Of a stretch of 64,000 nucleotides of DNA, positions 6,785-15,822 are shown in pieces. The notes under the pieces were generated by a model, which made no database searches, had not been told where the DNA came from, and saw only the letters and a program-made list of their open reading frames with translations. The DNA is from Nocardioides soli (GTDB taxonomy: Bacteria > Actinomycetota > Actinomycetes > Propionibacteriales > Nocardioidaceae). The DNA is taken from positions 62,001-126,000 of the forward strand of contig NZ_JACHWR010000005.1 in NCBI RefSeq assembly GCF_014191495.1, in the 5' to 3' direction. The number at the start of each line of letters is the position of its first letter. Positions within the stretch are counted from its first letter, which is position 1. The position numbers and the translations under genes are program-made.

Positions 6785-8026
6785 ATGACCGCCATCACGA
6801 AGAAGCCCGTGAACCCGACGGCCCACCTCACCCCCGAGGACATCGAGCAGATCGGCATCGAGCTCGACGCGATCCGTCAGGACATCCTCGACGAACGCGG
6901 TGCGAGCGACGCGGCGTACATCCACCGGGTCGTCGACGTGCAGCGCCGGCTCGAGCTGGCGAGTCGCGCGGTGCTGCTGTTCTCGTCGCTGCCGCCGGCC
7001 TGGATCGTCGGCACGATCGGCCTGTCGGTCGCCAAGATCCTCGAGAACATGGAGATCGGCCACAACGTCATGCACGGTCAGTGGGACTGGATGCGTGACC
7101 CGAAGATCCACTCGACGACGTGGGAGTGGGACAACGCCTCGACCGCGGACGGCTGGAAGCACTCGCACAACGAGATCCACCACAACTTCACCAACATCGT
7201 CGGCAAGGACAACGACCTCGGCTACGGCATCATGCGCGTCGACGAGGACCAGCGCTGGCACCCGGCGTACCTCGCCCAGCCGCTGTGGAACTTCATCAAC
7301 GCGTGCTTCTTCGAGTACGGCATCGCGGCGTACGACCTCGAGCTGGGCCGCAACCTGCGGCTGCCGAAGGAGAGGCGCAGCGACGAGTTCAAGCGCAACC
7401 TCAAGAACACGCTGAAGAAGATCCGCAAGCAGGCCACCAAGGACTACGTCGTGCACCCGGCGCTGTCGATCCCGACCGGGTCGTTCCTGCCGACGCTCGC
7501 GGCGAACTTCACCGCCAACCTGGTGCGCAACATCTGGTCGCACTCGGTGATCATGTGCGGCCACTTCCCCGAGGGCGTCGAGACCTTCGAGAAGAAGGCG
7601 ATCCCGGCCAACGAGACCCGCGGCGAGTGGTACCTGCGCCAGATGCTCGGCTCGGCCAACATCTCCGGCTCCAAAGCCATGCACATCATGACCGGCAACC
7701 TCTCGCACCAGATCGAGCACCACCTCTTCCCCGACCTGCCGAGCAACCGGTACGCCGAGATCGCCCCCCGGGTGCAGGCGCTCTTCGAGAAGTACGACCT
7801 CAACTACCACACCGCGCCGCTGCCGCAGCAGGTCTACTCGGCCTGGCACCGGGTGGTCCGACTGTCGCTGCCCAACGGCTGGCTCGCGACGACCACCGTC
7901 AAGAACCTGCCCGAGCAGGCGAAGCTGCTGTGGGCGATGTCGACCAAGGGCCCCAAGGTGCGCCGCGCCGCCCAGGCCCGGCTGGAGCAGCAGGCCCGTC
8001 GCCAGGCGGCCGCCGCGGCGGCCTGA
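6785..8026 (+). CDS. Membrane fatty acyl desaturase (DesA3-like)
   Basis: A 413-residue acyl-CoA or acyl-lipid desaturase of the membrane di-iron class. The three histidine boxes are intact: HNVMH at 93-97, HNEIHH at 128-133, and HQIEHH near residue 310. Hydrophobic stretches around VLLFSSLPPAWIVGTIGLSV and the segment before box 3 anchor it in the membrane. GAGGAG ends 4 nt before ATG 6785. It is cotranscribed with the reductase, which probably supplies electrons as for M. tuberculosis DesA3 (stearoyl-CoA delta-9 desaturase). The tail is Ala/Gln/Arg-rich. A long perfect hairpin follows the stop. Confidence 0.92.
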   Translation: MTAITKKPVNPTAHLTPEDIEQIGIELDAIRQDILDERGASDAAYIHRVVDVQRRLELASRAVLLFSSLPPAWIVGTIGLSVAKILENMEIGHNVMHGQWDWMRDPKIHSTTWEWDNASTADGWKHSHNEIHHNFTNIVGKDNDLGYGIMRVDEDQRWHPAYLAQPLWNFINACFFEYGIAAYDLELGRNLRLPKERRSDEFKRNLKNTLKKIRKQATKDYVVHPALSIPTGSFLPTLAANFTANLVRNIWSHSVIMCGHFPEGVETFEKKAIPANETRGEWYLRQMLGSANISGSKAMHIMTGNLSHQIEHHLFPDLPSNRYAEIAPRVQALFEKYDLNYHTAPLPQQVYSAWHRVVRLSLPNGWLATTTVKNLPEQAKLLWAMSTKGPKVRRAAQARLEQQARRQAAAAAA

Positions 8027-8038
8027 CGCCGCACTGTT

Positions 8039-8107
8039 CGGGATAGTCCGTCACGTTCTGGTCGTCGACAGCCGGTGACGGCAACCAGAACGTGACGGAC
8101 TATCCCG
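8039..8107 (+). terminator. 24-bp perfect hairpin, family with 48853 and 42895
   Basis: Arms 8039-8062 and 8084-8107 (CGGGATAGTCCGTCACGTTC...) are perfect reverse complements around a 21-nt loop. It follows the desaturase stop by 12 nt. The same arm sequence recurs at 48853-48919 with a different loop, and a related one at 42895-42959. No U-tract. Probably a terminator built from a repeated palindrome. Confidence 0.75.
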
Positions 8108-8138
8108 ACGCTGCGAGTCCGTACTGGATCATGGCCCC

Positions 8139-8537
8139 ATGCGATTCACCGAGCACGAGCTGACCGCGGCGCTCACGGGAGCGGCCAAGAGCGTGCTGGC
8201 CGCCCAGGACAAGGACGTCCGCAAGGGACGCCGCACCGCCGACGAGGCCTGGGAGGCGCTCGGGAGGTTCCAGCGGTTCCAGATCCTCGACGGGCTCGGC
8301 GACCAGCTGCTGCCGGTGCTGGTCGCACTCCCGGACGTCGACGTCGAGCCCGGCACTCGCCCGGCGTTCACCGACGCCCAGATCACCGCGGCGGTGGAGG
8401 AGCGGCTCGGCGAGGAGGGCGGCAAGATCCGCCGGGCGGTGCTGCTCAAGGCCCGGGTCGCGCTCGTGCAGGTGGCGCTGGCCCACGTGCCGCCGCGGCA
8501 GGACCCGGACGCGCTGATCGTGCCCGACCACCTGTGA
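8139..8537 (+). CDS. Conserved hypothetical protein, 132 residues
   Basis: A soluble, mostly helical protein (MRFTEHELTAALTGAAKSVL...) with no signal peptide or membrane segment and normal codon usage (strong GC third-position bias), which supports a real gene. I cannot name a function. It starts at ATG 8139, about 30 nt after the repeated hairpin, without a clear ribosome binding site. The charged N-terminal half (KDVRKGRRTADEAWEALGRF) and the later helix KIRRAVLLKARVALVQ are the most distinctive parts. Confidence 0.7.
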   Translation: MRFTEHELTAALTGAAKSVLAAQDKDVRKGRRTADEAWEALGRFQRFQILDGLGDQLLPVLVALPDVDVEPGTRPAFTDAQITAAVEERLGEEGGKIRRAVLLKARVALVQVALAHVPPRQDPDALIVPDHL

Positions 8538-8691
8538 GCGACCTCGCTTGTGACGCCGGGTCGTCCGCTGCTCCCACGGTGTTGCAGCATGGTGGGAAGA
8601 GCGGGTAACCCGGCGTTACAGCCGATTCGGTGATTCACCGCCCCACTCCGCCACGCCACAATGACGGGCGTCGGACGAGCAGGGAGGTGAC

Positions 8692-10836
8692 GTGGCCGGG
8701 CACCTTCGCGCCCGCCGGTGGACCCTGGTCGCGTGCCTGGTCGTCATCGGCGTCCAGGCGGTCCTCCTCGCCACGCTGCTGCAGGGCGCCCGCGAGCCGC
8801 ACCGGGTCCCGGTGCTGGTCACCGCACCGGCCGTCGTGGCGCACGAGCTCGCGGTCGAGGCCGATGCGCTGCCCGGCGCGCCGTTCGCGGCGGACTGGAC
8901 CGACGACCCCGACGAGGCCCGGGCGGCGGTCCGCCACGGCACCTCCGTGGCAGCCGTCCTCGTCGACCTGCGCGAGACCCGCGACGTGCTGCTGGTCAAC
9001 CCGCGCCACGATCCCGACCTGACCGACGCGGTCACCGACCGCCTGGTCGCGGTCGAGAAGGCCCGCGGCCGGACGCTCGAGGTGCGACCCGTCGTGACGT
9101 CGGGCGCGGACGCCGCCGAGCGCATCCGGCGGTACGTCGTGCTGTGCGGGCTGCTCGGGTTCGGGTACGCCGTGGTCGTGTCGCTGGTGCGCGGACCGGT
9201 CGCCGCGACGGCCGGCCGTGGGGTGCTCCGGCTGCTGGGGCTCGCGGCGGTGTCCCTCGCCGGGGCCGGGCTGCTCCAGCTGCTGCCCGCGACCCGCCTA
9301 CCCGGGGACGACCTCCGGATCGTGGGCATCGGCGCGGCGTACGTGTTCATGACCGGTGCCGTCACCCTGGCCGTCGAGGCGCTGGCGGACCTCGTCGGCA
9401 TCGCCGCCGTGGCGGCCCTCTACTTCGTGCTGGCGACCCCGCTGCTCGCCGGGACCAGCCACTACCTGCTCCCGGCGCCGTGGCCCGAGGTGTCTCCCTG
9501 GACGCCGACCGGGTCCGCCCAGCGGGCGCTCGCCACGGTCGCGTACCTCGACCCGGGCCACGCGACCCAGCCGGCCCTGGTGGTGGGTGCCGCCGGCGTC
9601 GTCGCCGTGCTGGTGCTGGTGTTCAGCGCGCAGTTCCGGAAGCCGCCCCGGGCCACGTCGGCCACGTCGATGCCGACCCGGCACTGGCGGCTCTGGGTGA
9701 TCGGCTCGGTGCTGCCGCTCGCCGTGTTGATGGCGGTCGCGGTCGCCTCCCTGCCGGCCGACGTCACGACCGCGAAGCGGCTGCCGAGCGTCGCCTCGGA
9801 GACGACGTGCGTCGACCGGGCCGGCCGGCCGCGCAGCGTCCGCGACCTCAACCACCAGATCTCGACGCTCCAGGGCTCGCCGGCCTTCCAGGGCGCCGAC
9901 GTCGGGGCTGACGTCCGGCTCCAGGACGGCCGCTTCCTGCTCGTCTTCGGCGACACACTGCGCGGCCCGTCGTTCGACGGCCCCTCGCTGGCCCGCAACT
10001 CGATGCTGCTGTGGGACACCGACTGCGTGTCGGTGGTGCTGCCGCCGTCGAAGGGCGCGCTGATCCCCGACCGGCTGGACGGCGTCGGGTACTGGCCGAT
10101 GTCGAGCGCGGTGGCTCATCGACCGGGGTACGACCTCGTCCTCGTCTCGACCCAGCGGGTGCGATCCACCGGTGGGGGCTCCTTCGACTTCGCCAACCTG
10201 GGGCCCGCGCTCGCGGTCTTCGTCGTGCGGGCGGGCGGCGCGCCCCAGCTGATCGCGACGAAGGATCTCGGCGCCGACGACGCCGACCCGGCGCGGCCGG
10301 CGTGGGGCGCGGCGCTCGCCGTCGACGACGGCTGGGTCTACGCCTACGGCACCGCGCGTCCCGGGCAGGACGGCGTCTTCGGCTTCTCCCTCCACGTCGC
10401 CCGCGTGCGCCCCGACGACGTGCTCGACGCGGCGAAGTGGCGGTTCTGGGACGGGTCCGGCTGGCAGCGCAGTCCCGACCGGGCGGCCGCGCTCGTGCCC
10501 GCCGAGGGCGGCGTCTCGCAGACCCTGAGCGTCTTCCACCAGGGTGGCCGGTGGTACGCCCTGAGCAAGCGGGACGGCGACCTCGGCGACCAGCTCGTGT
10601 TCTGGACCGCGCCGGCGCCGACCGGGCCGTTCGCGCCGACCGACCCGGTCGCGACGATCGCCTCCGACTCGGCCGCGGGCGCCGTGACCTACATGCCGCT
10701 GGCCCACCCGCGGATCCTTCCGGAGCGGGGCACCATGGTGGCGTCGTACAGCCGCAACAACACCGACTTCGACAAGATCCGCGCGGACCCGACGCTCTAT
10801 CGGCCGACCTTCCTGCGGGTGCCGCTCCCGGACTGA
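8692..10836 (+). CDS. Multi-pass membrane protein fused to a DUF4185 domain
   Basis: The 714-residue protein starts at GTG 8692 behind AGGGAGGTGA. The first half resembles ABC-2/YhgE-type exporter permeases: one N-terminal membrane segment (LVACLVVIGVQAVLLATLL), an extracytoplasmic domain of about 120 residues, then five to six further segments (e.g. YVVLCGLLGFGYAVVVSLV and LVVGAAGVVAVLVLVF). From about residue 370 there is an extracytoplasmic domain with DUF4185-like features (QGADVGADVRLQDGRFLLVF, GDTLRGPSF, later YMPLAHPRILPE), probably a beta-propeller-like sugar-active or binding fold. No partner ATPase lies adjacent. Its 3' end overlaps the convergent MMPL gene by 40 bp. Function unknown; export or sensing at the cell surface is inference. 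Confidence 0.7.
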   Translation: MAGHLRARRWTLVACLVVIGVQAVLLATLLQGAREPHRVPVLVTAPAVVAHELAVEADALPGAPFAADWTDDPDEARAAVRHGTSVAAVLVDLRETRDVLLVNPRHDPDLTDAVTDRLVAVEKARGRTLEVRPVVTSGADAAERIRRYVVLCGLLGFGYAVVVSLVRGPVAATAGRGVLRLLGLAAVSLAGAGLLQLLPATRLPGDDLRIVGIGAAYVFMTGAVTLAVEALADLVGIAAVAALYFVLATPLLAGTSHYLLPAPWPEVSPWTPTGSAQRALATVAYLDPGHATQPALVVGAAGVVAVLVLVFSAQFRKPPRATSATSMPTRHWRLWVIGSVLPLAVLMAVAVASLPADVTTAKRLPSVASETTCVDRAGRPRSVRDLNHQISTLQGSPAFQGADVGADVRLQDGRFLLVFGDTLRGPSFDGPSLARNSMLLWDTDCVSVVLPPSKGALIPDRLDGVGYWPMSSAVAHRPGYDLVLVSTQRVRSTGGGSFDFANLGPALAVFVVRAGGAPQLIATKDLGADDADPARPAWGAALAVDDGWVYAYGTARPGQDGVFGFSLHVARVRPDDVLDAAKWRFWDGSGWQRSPDRAAALVPAEGGVSQTLSVFHQGGRWYALSKRDGDLGDQLVFWTAPAPTGPFAPTDPVATIASDSAAGAVTYMPLAHPRILPERGTMVASYSRNNTDFDKIRADPTLYRPTFLRVPLPD

Positions 10837-13800
10837 GCGGGCGGTGCGGCGGGGCCGGGCTCCGGCTCGGCCGCGGACTCGCCCTCGATCGAGACGTGCG
10901 GCAGCAGCCGGTCGAGCCAGCGTGGCAGCCACCACGCGGCGCGGCCGAAGAGCACCAGCGCGGCGGGCGCCAGGGTGACCACGAGGATCCCGGCGAGCAG
11001 CACGGCCACCGACAGCCCCACGCCGAACTGCTTGATCGTCGGGTCGTCGTTGAGGATGAAGCTGGCGAACACCGACGCCATGATCAGCGCCGCGGCCGTC
11101 GTGATGCGCGCGCTCGACGCGAGCGCCGACCGTACGGCGGCACGGGCCTCCTCCCCGGCGTGGTGGTGCTGCTGGACGTGGCTGACCAGGAAGACCTCGT
11201 AGTCCATCGACAGCCCGAAGAGGCCGGCGAACATCATCAGCGGGACGTAGCTGGCGATCGGCACGCTGCTGTCCGCCGTGTCGATGCCGAGCAGCGAGAT
11301 CCCCCAGCCCCACTGGAACGCCGCGGTCAGCACCCCGAACGCGGCCGCCGCCGAGAGCAGGTTGGTGACCGCCGCCTGGAGCGGGATCAGCAGCGACCGG
11401 AAGGCGACCATCAGCAGCAGGAAGCCGAGCAGGATGACCGTCCCGATCACGAGCAGCAGCCGGGCCGAGATCAGCGACGCGAGGTCGACGTACGACGCCG
11501 TGTAGCCGCCCACGTGGGAGATGACACCCGCCCCCTTGTTGGTCTCGGGCAGCACGCTGTCGCGGACCGCGCCGACCAGGTCCGCGGTGTCGTCGGAGGC
11601 GGGTGAGGTCGACGGCACGGCCGAGAGCAGCACCACGTCGCCCTTCTTGTTGATCTGCGGAGGCGTCAGTGCGACCACACCCGAGGTGGCGGTCAGGCTC
11701 TTCTGCAGCGCAACGACGCGGGGGTCCGTGCCGCGGTCGTCGCCCCCGGCCTGCGTTATCATGTCGGTCAGCTCCTTCTTGAGCTGCTCGGCCTGCTGCT
11801 GCTCCTGCTCGGCCTGCTGTTGCTCGGCCTTGAGCTCGTTCGCCTGCTGCTGCAGCTCGTCGCCCTGGCGCTGGAGCGCGGCCCCCTGCTGCTGCAGCCG
11901 GTCGCCCTGACGCTGGAGTGCGGCGGCCTGCTGCTCCAGCGACGCCTTCTGGCGCTGGAGCGCGTCGGCCTGCTGCCGCAGCTGGTCGGCCTGCCGGGTC
12001 AGCGCGGCGGCCTGACCGGCCAGGCGCCGAGCACGCTCGCCGAGCACCCGGGCCCGTGCCGTCAGCGGAGCCAGCCGGTCGTGGACCACGGTCTGGCGCT
12101 TGCGTACGTCAGCGAGACGCTCGCGCAACCGGTCGACCCGGGCCGGATGGCCCTGGGCACGGTCGATCCGCCGCTCGAGCAGGCGCTCGCGCGCCCCGAG
12201 CCGCACCAGCTCGCGCGCGAGCGGCCGGATCCGGTCGGCCAGCTCGCGGGCCTGTCGCTCCAGGGCCGAGCGCTGCGCCTGCAGCCGCGCCTGCTGCGTC
12301 TCGAGTCGCTGCTGCTGCGCCTGGAGCGCGGTCGCCTGGCTCTCGAGGTCGGCCTGTTCGCGCTGGAGCTGACCGGCCTGTCGCTCCAGCGCCGCCTGCT
12401 GGTCCTGCAGGCTCGCCTGCTGCTGCTCGAGCTGTCGCTGCTGGGCCTCGAGCTGTTGCTGCTGCTTCGGGAGCTGCTTCTGCTTCTTCTCCAGGTCCTG
12501 CTGGAGCGACTGCGCCTCGTCGTACTTCTTCGTGTACTCCTCGCTCGGCGCCGCCACGGGATCGAACGCCGAGGCGACCTGGAGCGGGCCGTTGTAGCCG
12601 ACGCCGAACCCGTCGGTGATCAGGTCGTAGGCCTGCCGCTCGGTCGTGTCGGGCGAGGTCGCGCCGACGTCCTCCTGGCCGAGCTCGAGCGAGAACACCG
12701 GAATGATCAGCGGCACCAGCGCCGCCAGCGACACCACCGTCACGATGACCGGGTGGCGGCGTACGACGCCGGCCCAGCGTGCCCACAGGCCGGTGCCGTG
12801 CTTGCGCTTCGGGCGCAGGAAGGCCGGCAGCGACAGCCACCTGATCCGGTGCCCGAGCAGGCCGAGGAACGCCGGGAGCAGGGTGATCGCGACCAGCACC
12901 GCGGCGACCACCGCGATCGCGGACGCCAGGCCGAGCGTGCTCACCAGCGGGATGCCGGCGACGCCGAGCGCCAGGAGCGCGATCACCACCGTGCATCCGG
13001 CGAAGACGATCGCGCTGCCGGAGGTCGCCACCGACTCGGCCACCGAGTCGACGACCGACCGGCCGTCCCGCAGGTGGTCCTGGTGTCGGGTGATCAGGAA
13101 GAGCGCGTAGTCGATGCCGACGCCGAGGCCGATCATGGTGGCGAGCGTCGGCCCGCTCGACGGGATCGCGAAGACGTGGCCGAGCAGCCCGACCACCGAC
13201 AGCGCCACGACCAGGCCGACCACGGCGGTGATGATCGGCAGTCCCATCGCGACCAGGCTGCCGAGCACGAAGCTCAGGATGATCATCGCCGCGACGATGC
13301 CGACGATCTCGCTGGTCTCGGAGTCGTCGGTCGAGAGCGTCGAGCCGATCGACCCGGCGGCCGCGATCGTCACCCCGGCGTCCTGCGCGGGCTTCGTGGC
13401 GTCCACGATGCCCTGGGCGATCTCCGGCGTCAGGTCGCCCGAGCCGATGTCGAGCAGCACCGGCGCGAACGCCGTCTGCCCGTCCTTCGCGACCAGTCCG
13501 GCGTTGTGGCCGGCGCTGCTGAGCGGGCTGGTCGCGCTGTAGACGTGCGGCTCCTGGCGGATCGCCTGCACCGACTCGTTGACGGCCTGCTTGTAGGCGT
13601 CGTCGGTCAGCTTGCCCTTCGAGACGTCGAAGACGATCGGGTTGACGCCGTTCTGCTGCGGCGGGAAGCGATCCTGGAGCAGGTCCTTCGCCGCCTGGCT
13701 GTCGGTGCCCGGGAGCGACAGGTCGTTGTTGGTCTGCGCCCCGATGCCCGCGACGACCCCGCCCACGCCGAGCACGATCAGCACCCAGACCGCGATGACC

Positions 13801-13853
13801 ACCAGCCCGTGTCGCGCGCAGAAGTGGCCGAGCCGGCGCAGCAGTCGTGCCAC
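10797..13853 (-). CDS. MMPL/RND-family transporter with a large Q-rich coiled-coil insert
   Basis: A 1018-residue member of the MmpL/RND superfamily, proton-driven exporters of lipids and other hydrophobic compounds. It has two repeats of one plus five membrane helices: helix 1 at about 16-37, then 183-340, 368-388, and 795-970. Proton-relay signatures GIDYALFLITRHQDHL (about 246) and SMDYEVFLVSHVQ (about 882) are intact. The second extracytoplasmic loop carries an insert at roughly residues 440-700 made of Q/E/R/L heptads (QQRQLEQQQASLQDQQAALE and similar), a long predicted coiled coil. Ordinary MmpL loops are much shorter. The start ATG is at 13853. It stands alone, convergent with the DUF4185 fusion gene and divergent from the mannosyltransferase. 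Confidence 0.9.
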   Translation of the reverse strand: MARLLRRLGHFCARHGLVVIAVWVLIVLGVGGVVAGIGAQTNNDLSLPGTDSQAAKDLLQDRFPPQQNGVNPIVFDVSKGKLTDDAYKQAVNESVQAIRQEPHVYSATSPLSSAGHNAGLVAKDGQTAFAPVLLDIGSGDLTPEIAQGIVDATKPAQDAGVTIAAAGSIGSTLSTDDSETSEIVGIVAAMIILSFVLGSLVAMGLPIITAVVGLVVALSVVGLLGHVFAIPSSGPTLATMIGLGVGIDYALFLITRHQDHLRDGRSVVDSVAESVATSGSAIVFAGCTVVIALLALGVAGIPLVSTLGLASAIAVVAAVLVAITLLPAFLGLLGHRIRWLSLPAFLRPKRKHGTGLWARWAGVVRRHPVIVTVVSLAALVPLIIPVFSLELGQEDVGATSPDTTERQAYDLITDGFGVGYNGPLQVASAFDPVAAPSEEYTKKYDEAQSLQQDLEKKQKQLPKQQQQLEAQQRQLEQQQASLQDQQAALERQAGQLQREQADLESQATALQAQQQRLETQQARLQAQRSALERQARELADRIRPLARELVRLGARERLLERRIDRAQGHPARVDRLRERLADVRKRQTVVHDRLAPLTARARVLGERARRLAGQAAALTRQADQLRQQADALQRQKASLEQQAAALQRQGDRLQQQGAALQRQGDELQQQANELKAEQQQAEQEQQQAEQLKKELTDMITQAGGDDRGTDPRVVALQKSLTATSGVVALTPPQINKKGDVVLLSAVPSTSPASDDTADLVGAVRDSVLPETNKGAGVISHVGGYTASYVDLASLISARLLLVIGTVILLGFLLLMVAFRSLLIPLQAAVTNLLSAAAAFGVLTAAFQWGWGISLLGIDTADSSVPIASYVPLMMFAGLFGLSMDYEVFLVSHVQQHHHAGEEARAAVRSALASSARITTAAALIMASVFASFILNDDPTIKQFGVGLSVAVLLAGILVVTLAPAALVLFGRAAWWLPRWLDRLLPHVSIEGESAAEPEPGPAAPPAQSGSGTRRKVGR

Positions 13854-13999
13854 GGCATCCTCCCTCCGCGCCCGTCGAGCATGGTCGACGCGGGAGTGGG
13901 TCCGGCCGCGAGCGGTGGGCGGGTCCCCGATCTGCGGTACGACGGATTCTCATCTCGCACCCCTCGATCCGGACCCGGCAGCCGCCTAGCCTGCGAGAG

Positions 14000-15319
14000 G
14001 TGGGACGCCTGCTCGCTCTGGCGCGGTCCGCTCCGGCCGCGATGGCGGTCCTGGTCGGGGTGGCGGCGGTCTGGGGCGCGAGCCGGGGCGGGTTCACCGA
14101 CCTGTTCGTCTACCGGTACGCCGGCCAGCACGTGCTCGACGGGCTCTCGGTCTACGGCTCCCGCGACCCGGTGATGGGGCTGCCGTTCACCTATCCGCCG
14201 TTCGCGGCGGTGCTGATGGTGCCGCTGGCCGTGCTGCCGACGTGGGCGGCGGCCGCGCTCCTGACGGGCGCGTCGGCCGCCGCGCTCGCGGCCGCCGTGC
14301 ACGTCGTACGCCGCGCGCAGGGTCGGCCGACCGACGGGTGGCTCGTCGTTGCGCTGTGCGCCGCCGCACTGGCGCTGGAGCCGGTCTGGCAGAACGTCGT
14401 CTTCGGGCAGCTCAACCTGCTGCTGATGCTGGCGGTGCTCGTGGACGTGCTGCGTCCCGAGCGCCGGCTCTCCGGCGTGCTGGTCGGCATCGCCGCGGGG
14501 GTGAAGCTGACGCCCCTGGTCTTCGTCGTCCTGCTGGTGCTGATCGGGCGCCGGGCGTCGGCGGCGCGGGCGGCGCTGGCGTTCGCCGCCACCGTCGCGG
14601 TCGGGTTCGCGGCGATGCCCGGCCCGGCGGCGTCGTACTGGACGCACGGCCTGCTCGACCCGACGCGGATCGGCCCGCCGGCCCTGGCCCACAACCAGTC
14701 GATCGACGGGGCGCTCACCCGCCTCCTGGGCGGCCCGCCGCCGACCGCTGTGTGGCTGGCGGTCGCCGGCCCGCTCGCCCTCGGCGTGCTCTGGACGGCC
14801 GCGCGGTGGTGGCGCCGCGACCGCGTGCTCGGCACCGGCCTGGCGGCCCTCGCCATGCTCCTGGCCTCGCCGATGTCGTGGTCGCACCACTGGGTGTGGG
14901 CGGTGCCGGTCGCGCTGGCGCTCTGGGAGCGCAGCCGCTGGGCGGCCGCGGCCTGGGTCGCCGTGTTCGTGGCGCGGCCGATGCTGTGGCCGCCGTGGGG
15001 CGACGGTCGTGAGTACGCGTGGAGCCCGATCGAGCACGTCGTCGGCAACGCGTACGTCGTGGCGGCGCTGGTCGTCTGCGCGTGGGCGGCGGTCTACTCG
15101 TCGCCGGTGAGGTTGAAGGCCCGGAGCCGCCGCCCGCTCAGCCAGGTGCCGCCGACCACGACCACGACCGCCGCGACCACGGCGTACACGACCGAGAGGC
15201 CCCCCACCAGGGACAGCCCGGCCAGCTCGTCGACGATCTCGCCGGACCAGCGGGTGATGCTCAGCCAGCGCACCCCGTCGAGCAGCCCACCCAGCAGCCC
15301 CTCCCAGATCAGCAGGTAG
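14000..15319 (+). CDS. GT87-type (DUF2029) membrane mannosyltransferase
   Basis: Polytopic polyprenyl-phosphate-mannose-dependent glycosyltransferase of the kind that builds lipomannan or other cell-envelope mannans. Signature regions are DLFVYRYAGQHVLDGLSVYG with the first-loop Asp, FTYPPFAAVLMVPLAVLP, FGQLNLLLMLAVL, GIAAGVKLTPLVFV, HNQSIDGALTRLL and SPMSWSHHWVW; about ten membrane helices. The GTG at 14000 has a CCTAGCCT -10-like element just upstream and no ribosome binding site. The membrane core ends near codon 365. The frame then runs a further 70 or so low-complexity Ser/Thr/Pro codons antisense to the ABC permease, overlapping it by 226 bp, so the original stop was probably lost. Confidence 0.82.
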   Translation: MGRLLALARSAPAAMAVLVGVAAVWGASRGGFTDLFVYRYAGQHVLDGLSVYGSRDPVMGLPFTYPPFAAVLMVPLAVLPTWAAAALLTGASAAALAAAVHVVRRAQGRPTDGWLVVALCAAALALEPVWQNVVFGQLNLLLMLAVLVDVLRPERRLSGVLVGIAAGVKLTPLVFVVLLVLIGRRASAARAALAFAATVAVGFAAMPGPAASYWTHGLLDPTRIGPPALAHNQSIDGALTRLLGGPPPTAVWLAVAGPLALGVLWTAARWWRRDRVLGTGLAALAMLLASPMSWSHHWVWAVPVALALWERSRWAAAAWVAVFVARPMLWPPWGDGREYAWSPIEHVVGNAYVVAALVVCAWAAVYSSPVRLKARSRRPLSQVPPTTTTTAATTAYTTERPPTRDSPASSSTISPDQRVMLSQRTPSSSPPSSPSQISR

Positions 15320-15822
15320 ACCAGGCCGATCACGACGGCATGCCGGGTGAGCACCGAGAGCAGCGCGAAGAGCGCGCAGTACGCCGCGCCGCCCACCGCC
15401 GCCCCGACGGCGAATCCGAGGGCCAGCGACGGATCGCCCGTCCGCACGACCAGGCCGGCGACGAGCATCGGCACGGCGCCGAAGGCCAGGCTGCATCCGA
15501 TCGCCACGACGAGCTTGCTGCCGATGATCGTGTAGCGCGAGATGGGCTTGGCCAGCAGGTAGGAGATCGACCCGTCGTCGATCTCGGGGGCGAGCAGGCC
15601 GGAGGTGGCCAGCAGTGCGACCAGCGGCACGATCACGGCCAGCCCGAGCCGGTCGAGGGTGTGCTCGCTGGCCGTCTCGTCCTGGCCGACGAGCGCGCGC
15701 ACCAGGACGGCCAGGGCGATCAGCACCAGCGGCAGCACGAACAGCAGCACGCCCCGCCACTGACCGAAGATGCTGCGCACGCCCAGCCGGACGATCGTTC
15801 GCGAGATCACCCGGGACGTCAC
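15094..15822 (-). CDS. ABC-2-type exporter permease
   Basis: A 242-residue integral membrane protein, the permease partner of the ATPase encoded just upstream. It has six hydrophobic segments (e.g. VLLFVLPLVLIALAVLVRAL, VIGLVYLLIWEGLLGGLL, VYAVVAAVVVVVGGTWL). The amphipathic N-terminus and the segment EIDDGSISYLLAKPISR match the ABC-2 family, where this segment contacts the ATPase. GTG 15822 overlaps the ATPase TGA by four bases (GTGA). The last gene of a four-gene coupled array; its 3' end is overlapped antisense by the mannosyltransferase frame. Confidence 0.85.
   Translation of the reverse strand: MTSRVISRTIVRLGVRSIFGQWRGVLLFVLPLVLIALAVLVRALVGQDETASEHTLDRLGLAVIVPLVALLATSGLLAPEIDDGSISYLLAKPISRYTIIGSKLVVAIGCSLAFGAVPMLVAGLVVRTGDPSLALGFAVGAAVGGAAYCALFALLSVLTRHAVVIGLVYLLIWEGLLGGLLDGVRWLSITRWSGEIVDELAGLSLVGGLSVVYAVVAAVVVVVGGTWLSGRRLRAFNLTGDE

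Noticed and set aside
4376..7849. Very long minus-strand open frame (over 1100 codons)
   Set aside because: It runs antisense through the reductase and desaturase genes and reads Arg/Gly/Asp-rich mirror codons; the plus-strand genes have full family signatures.
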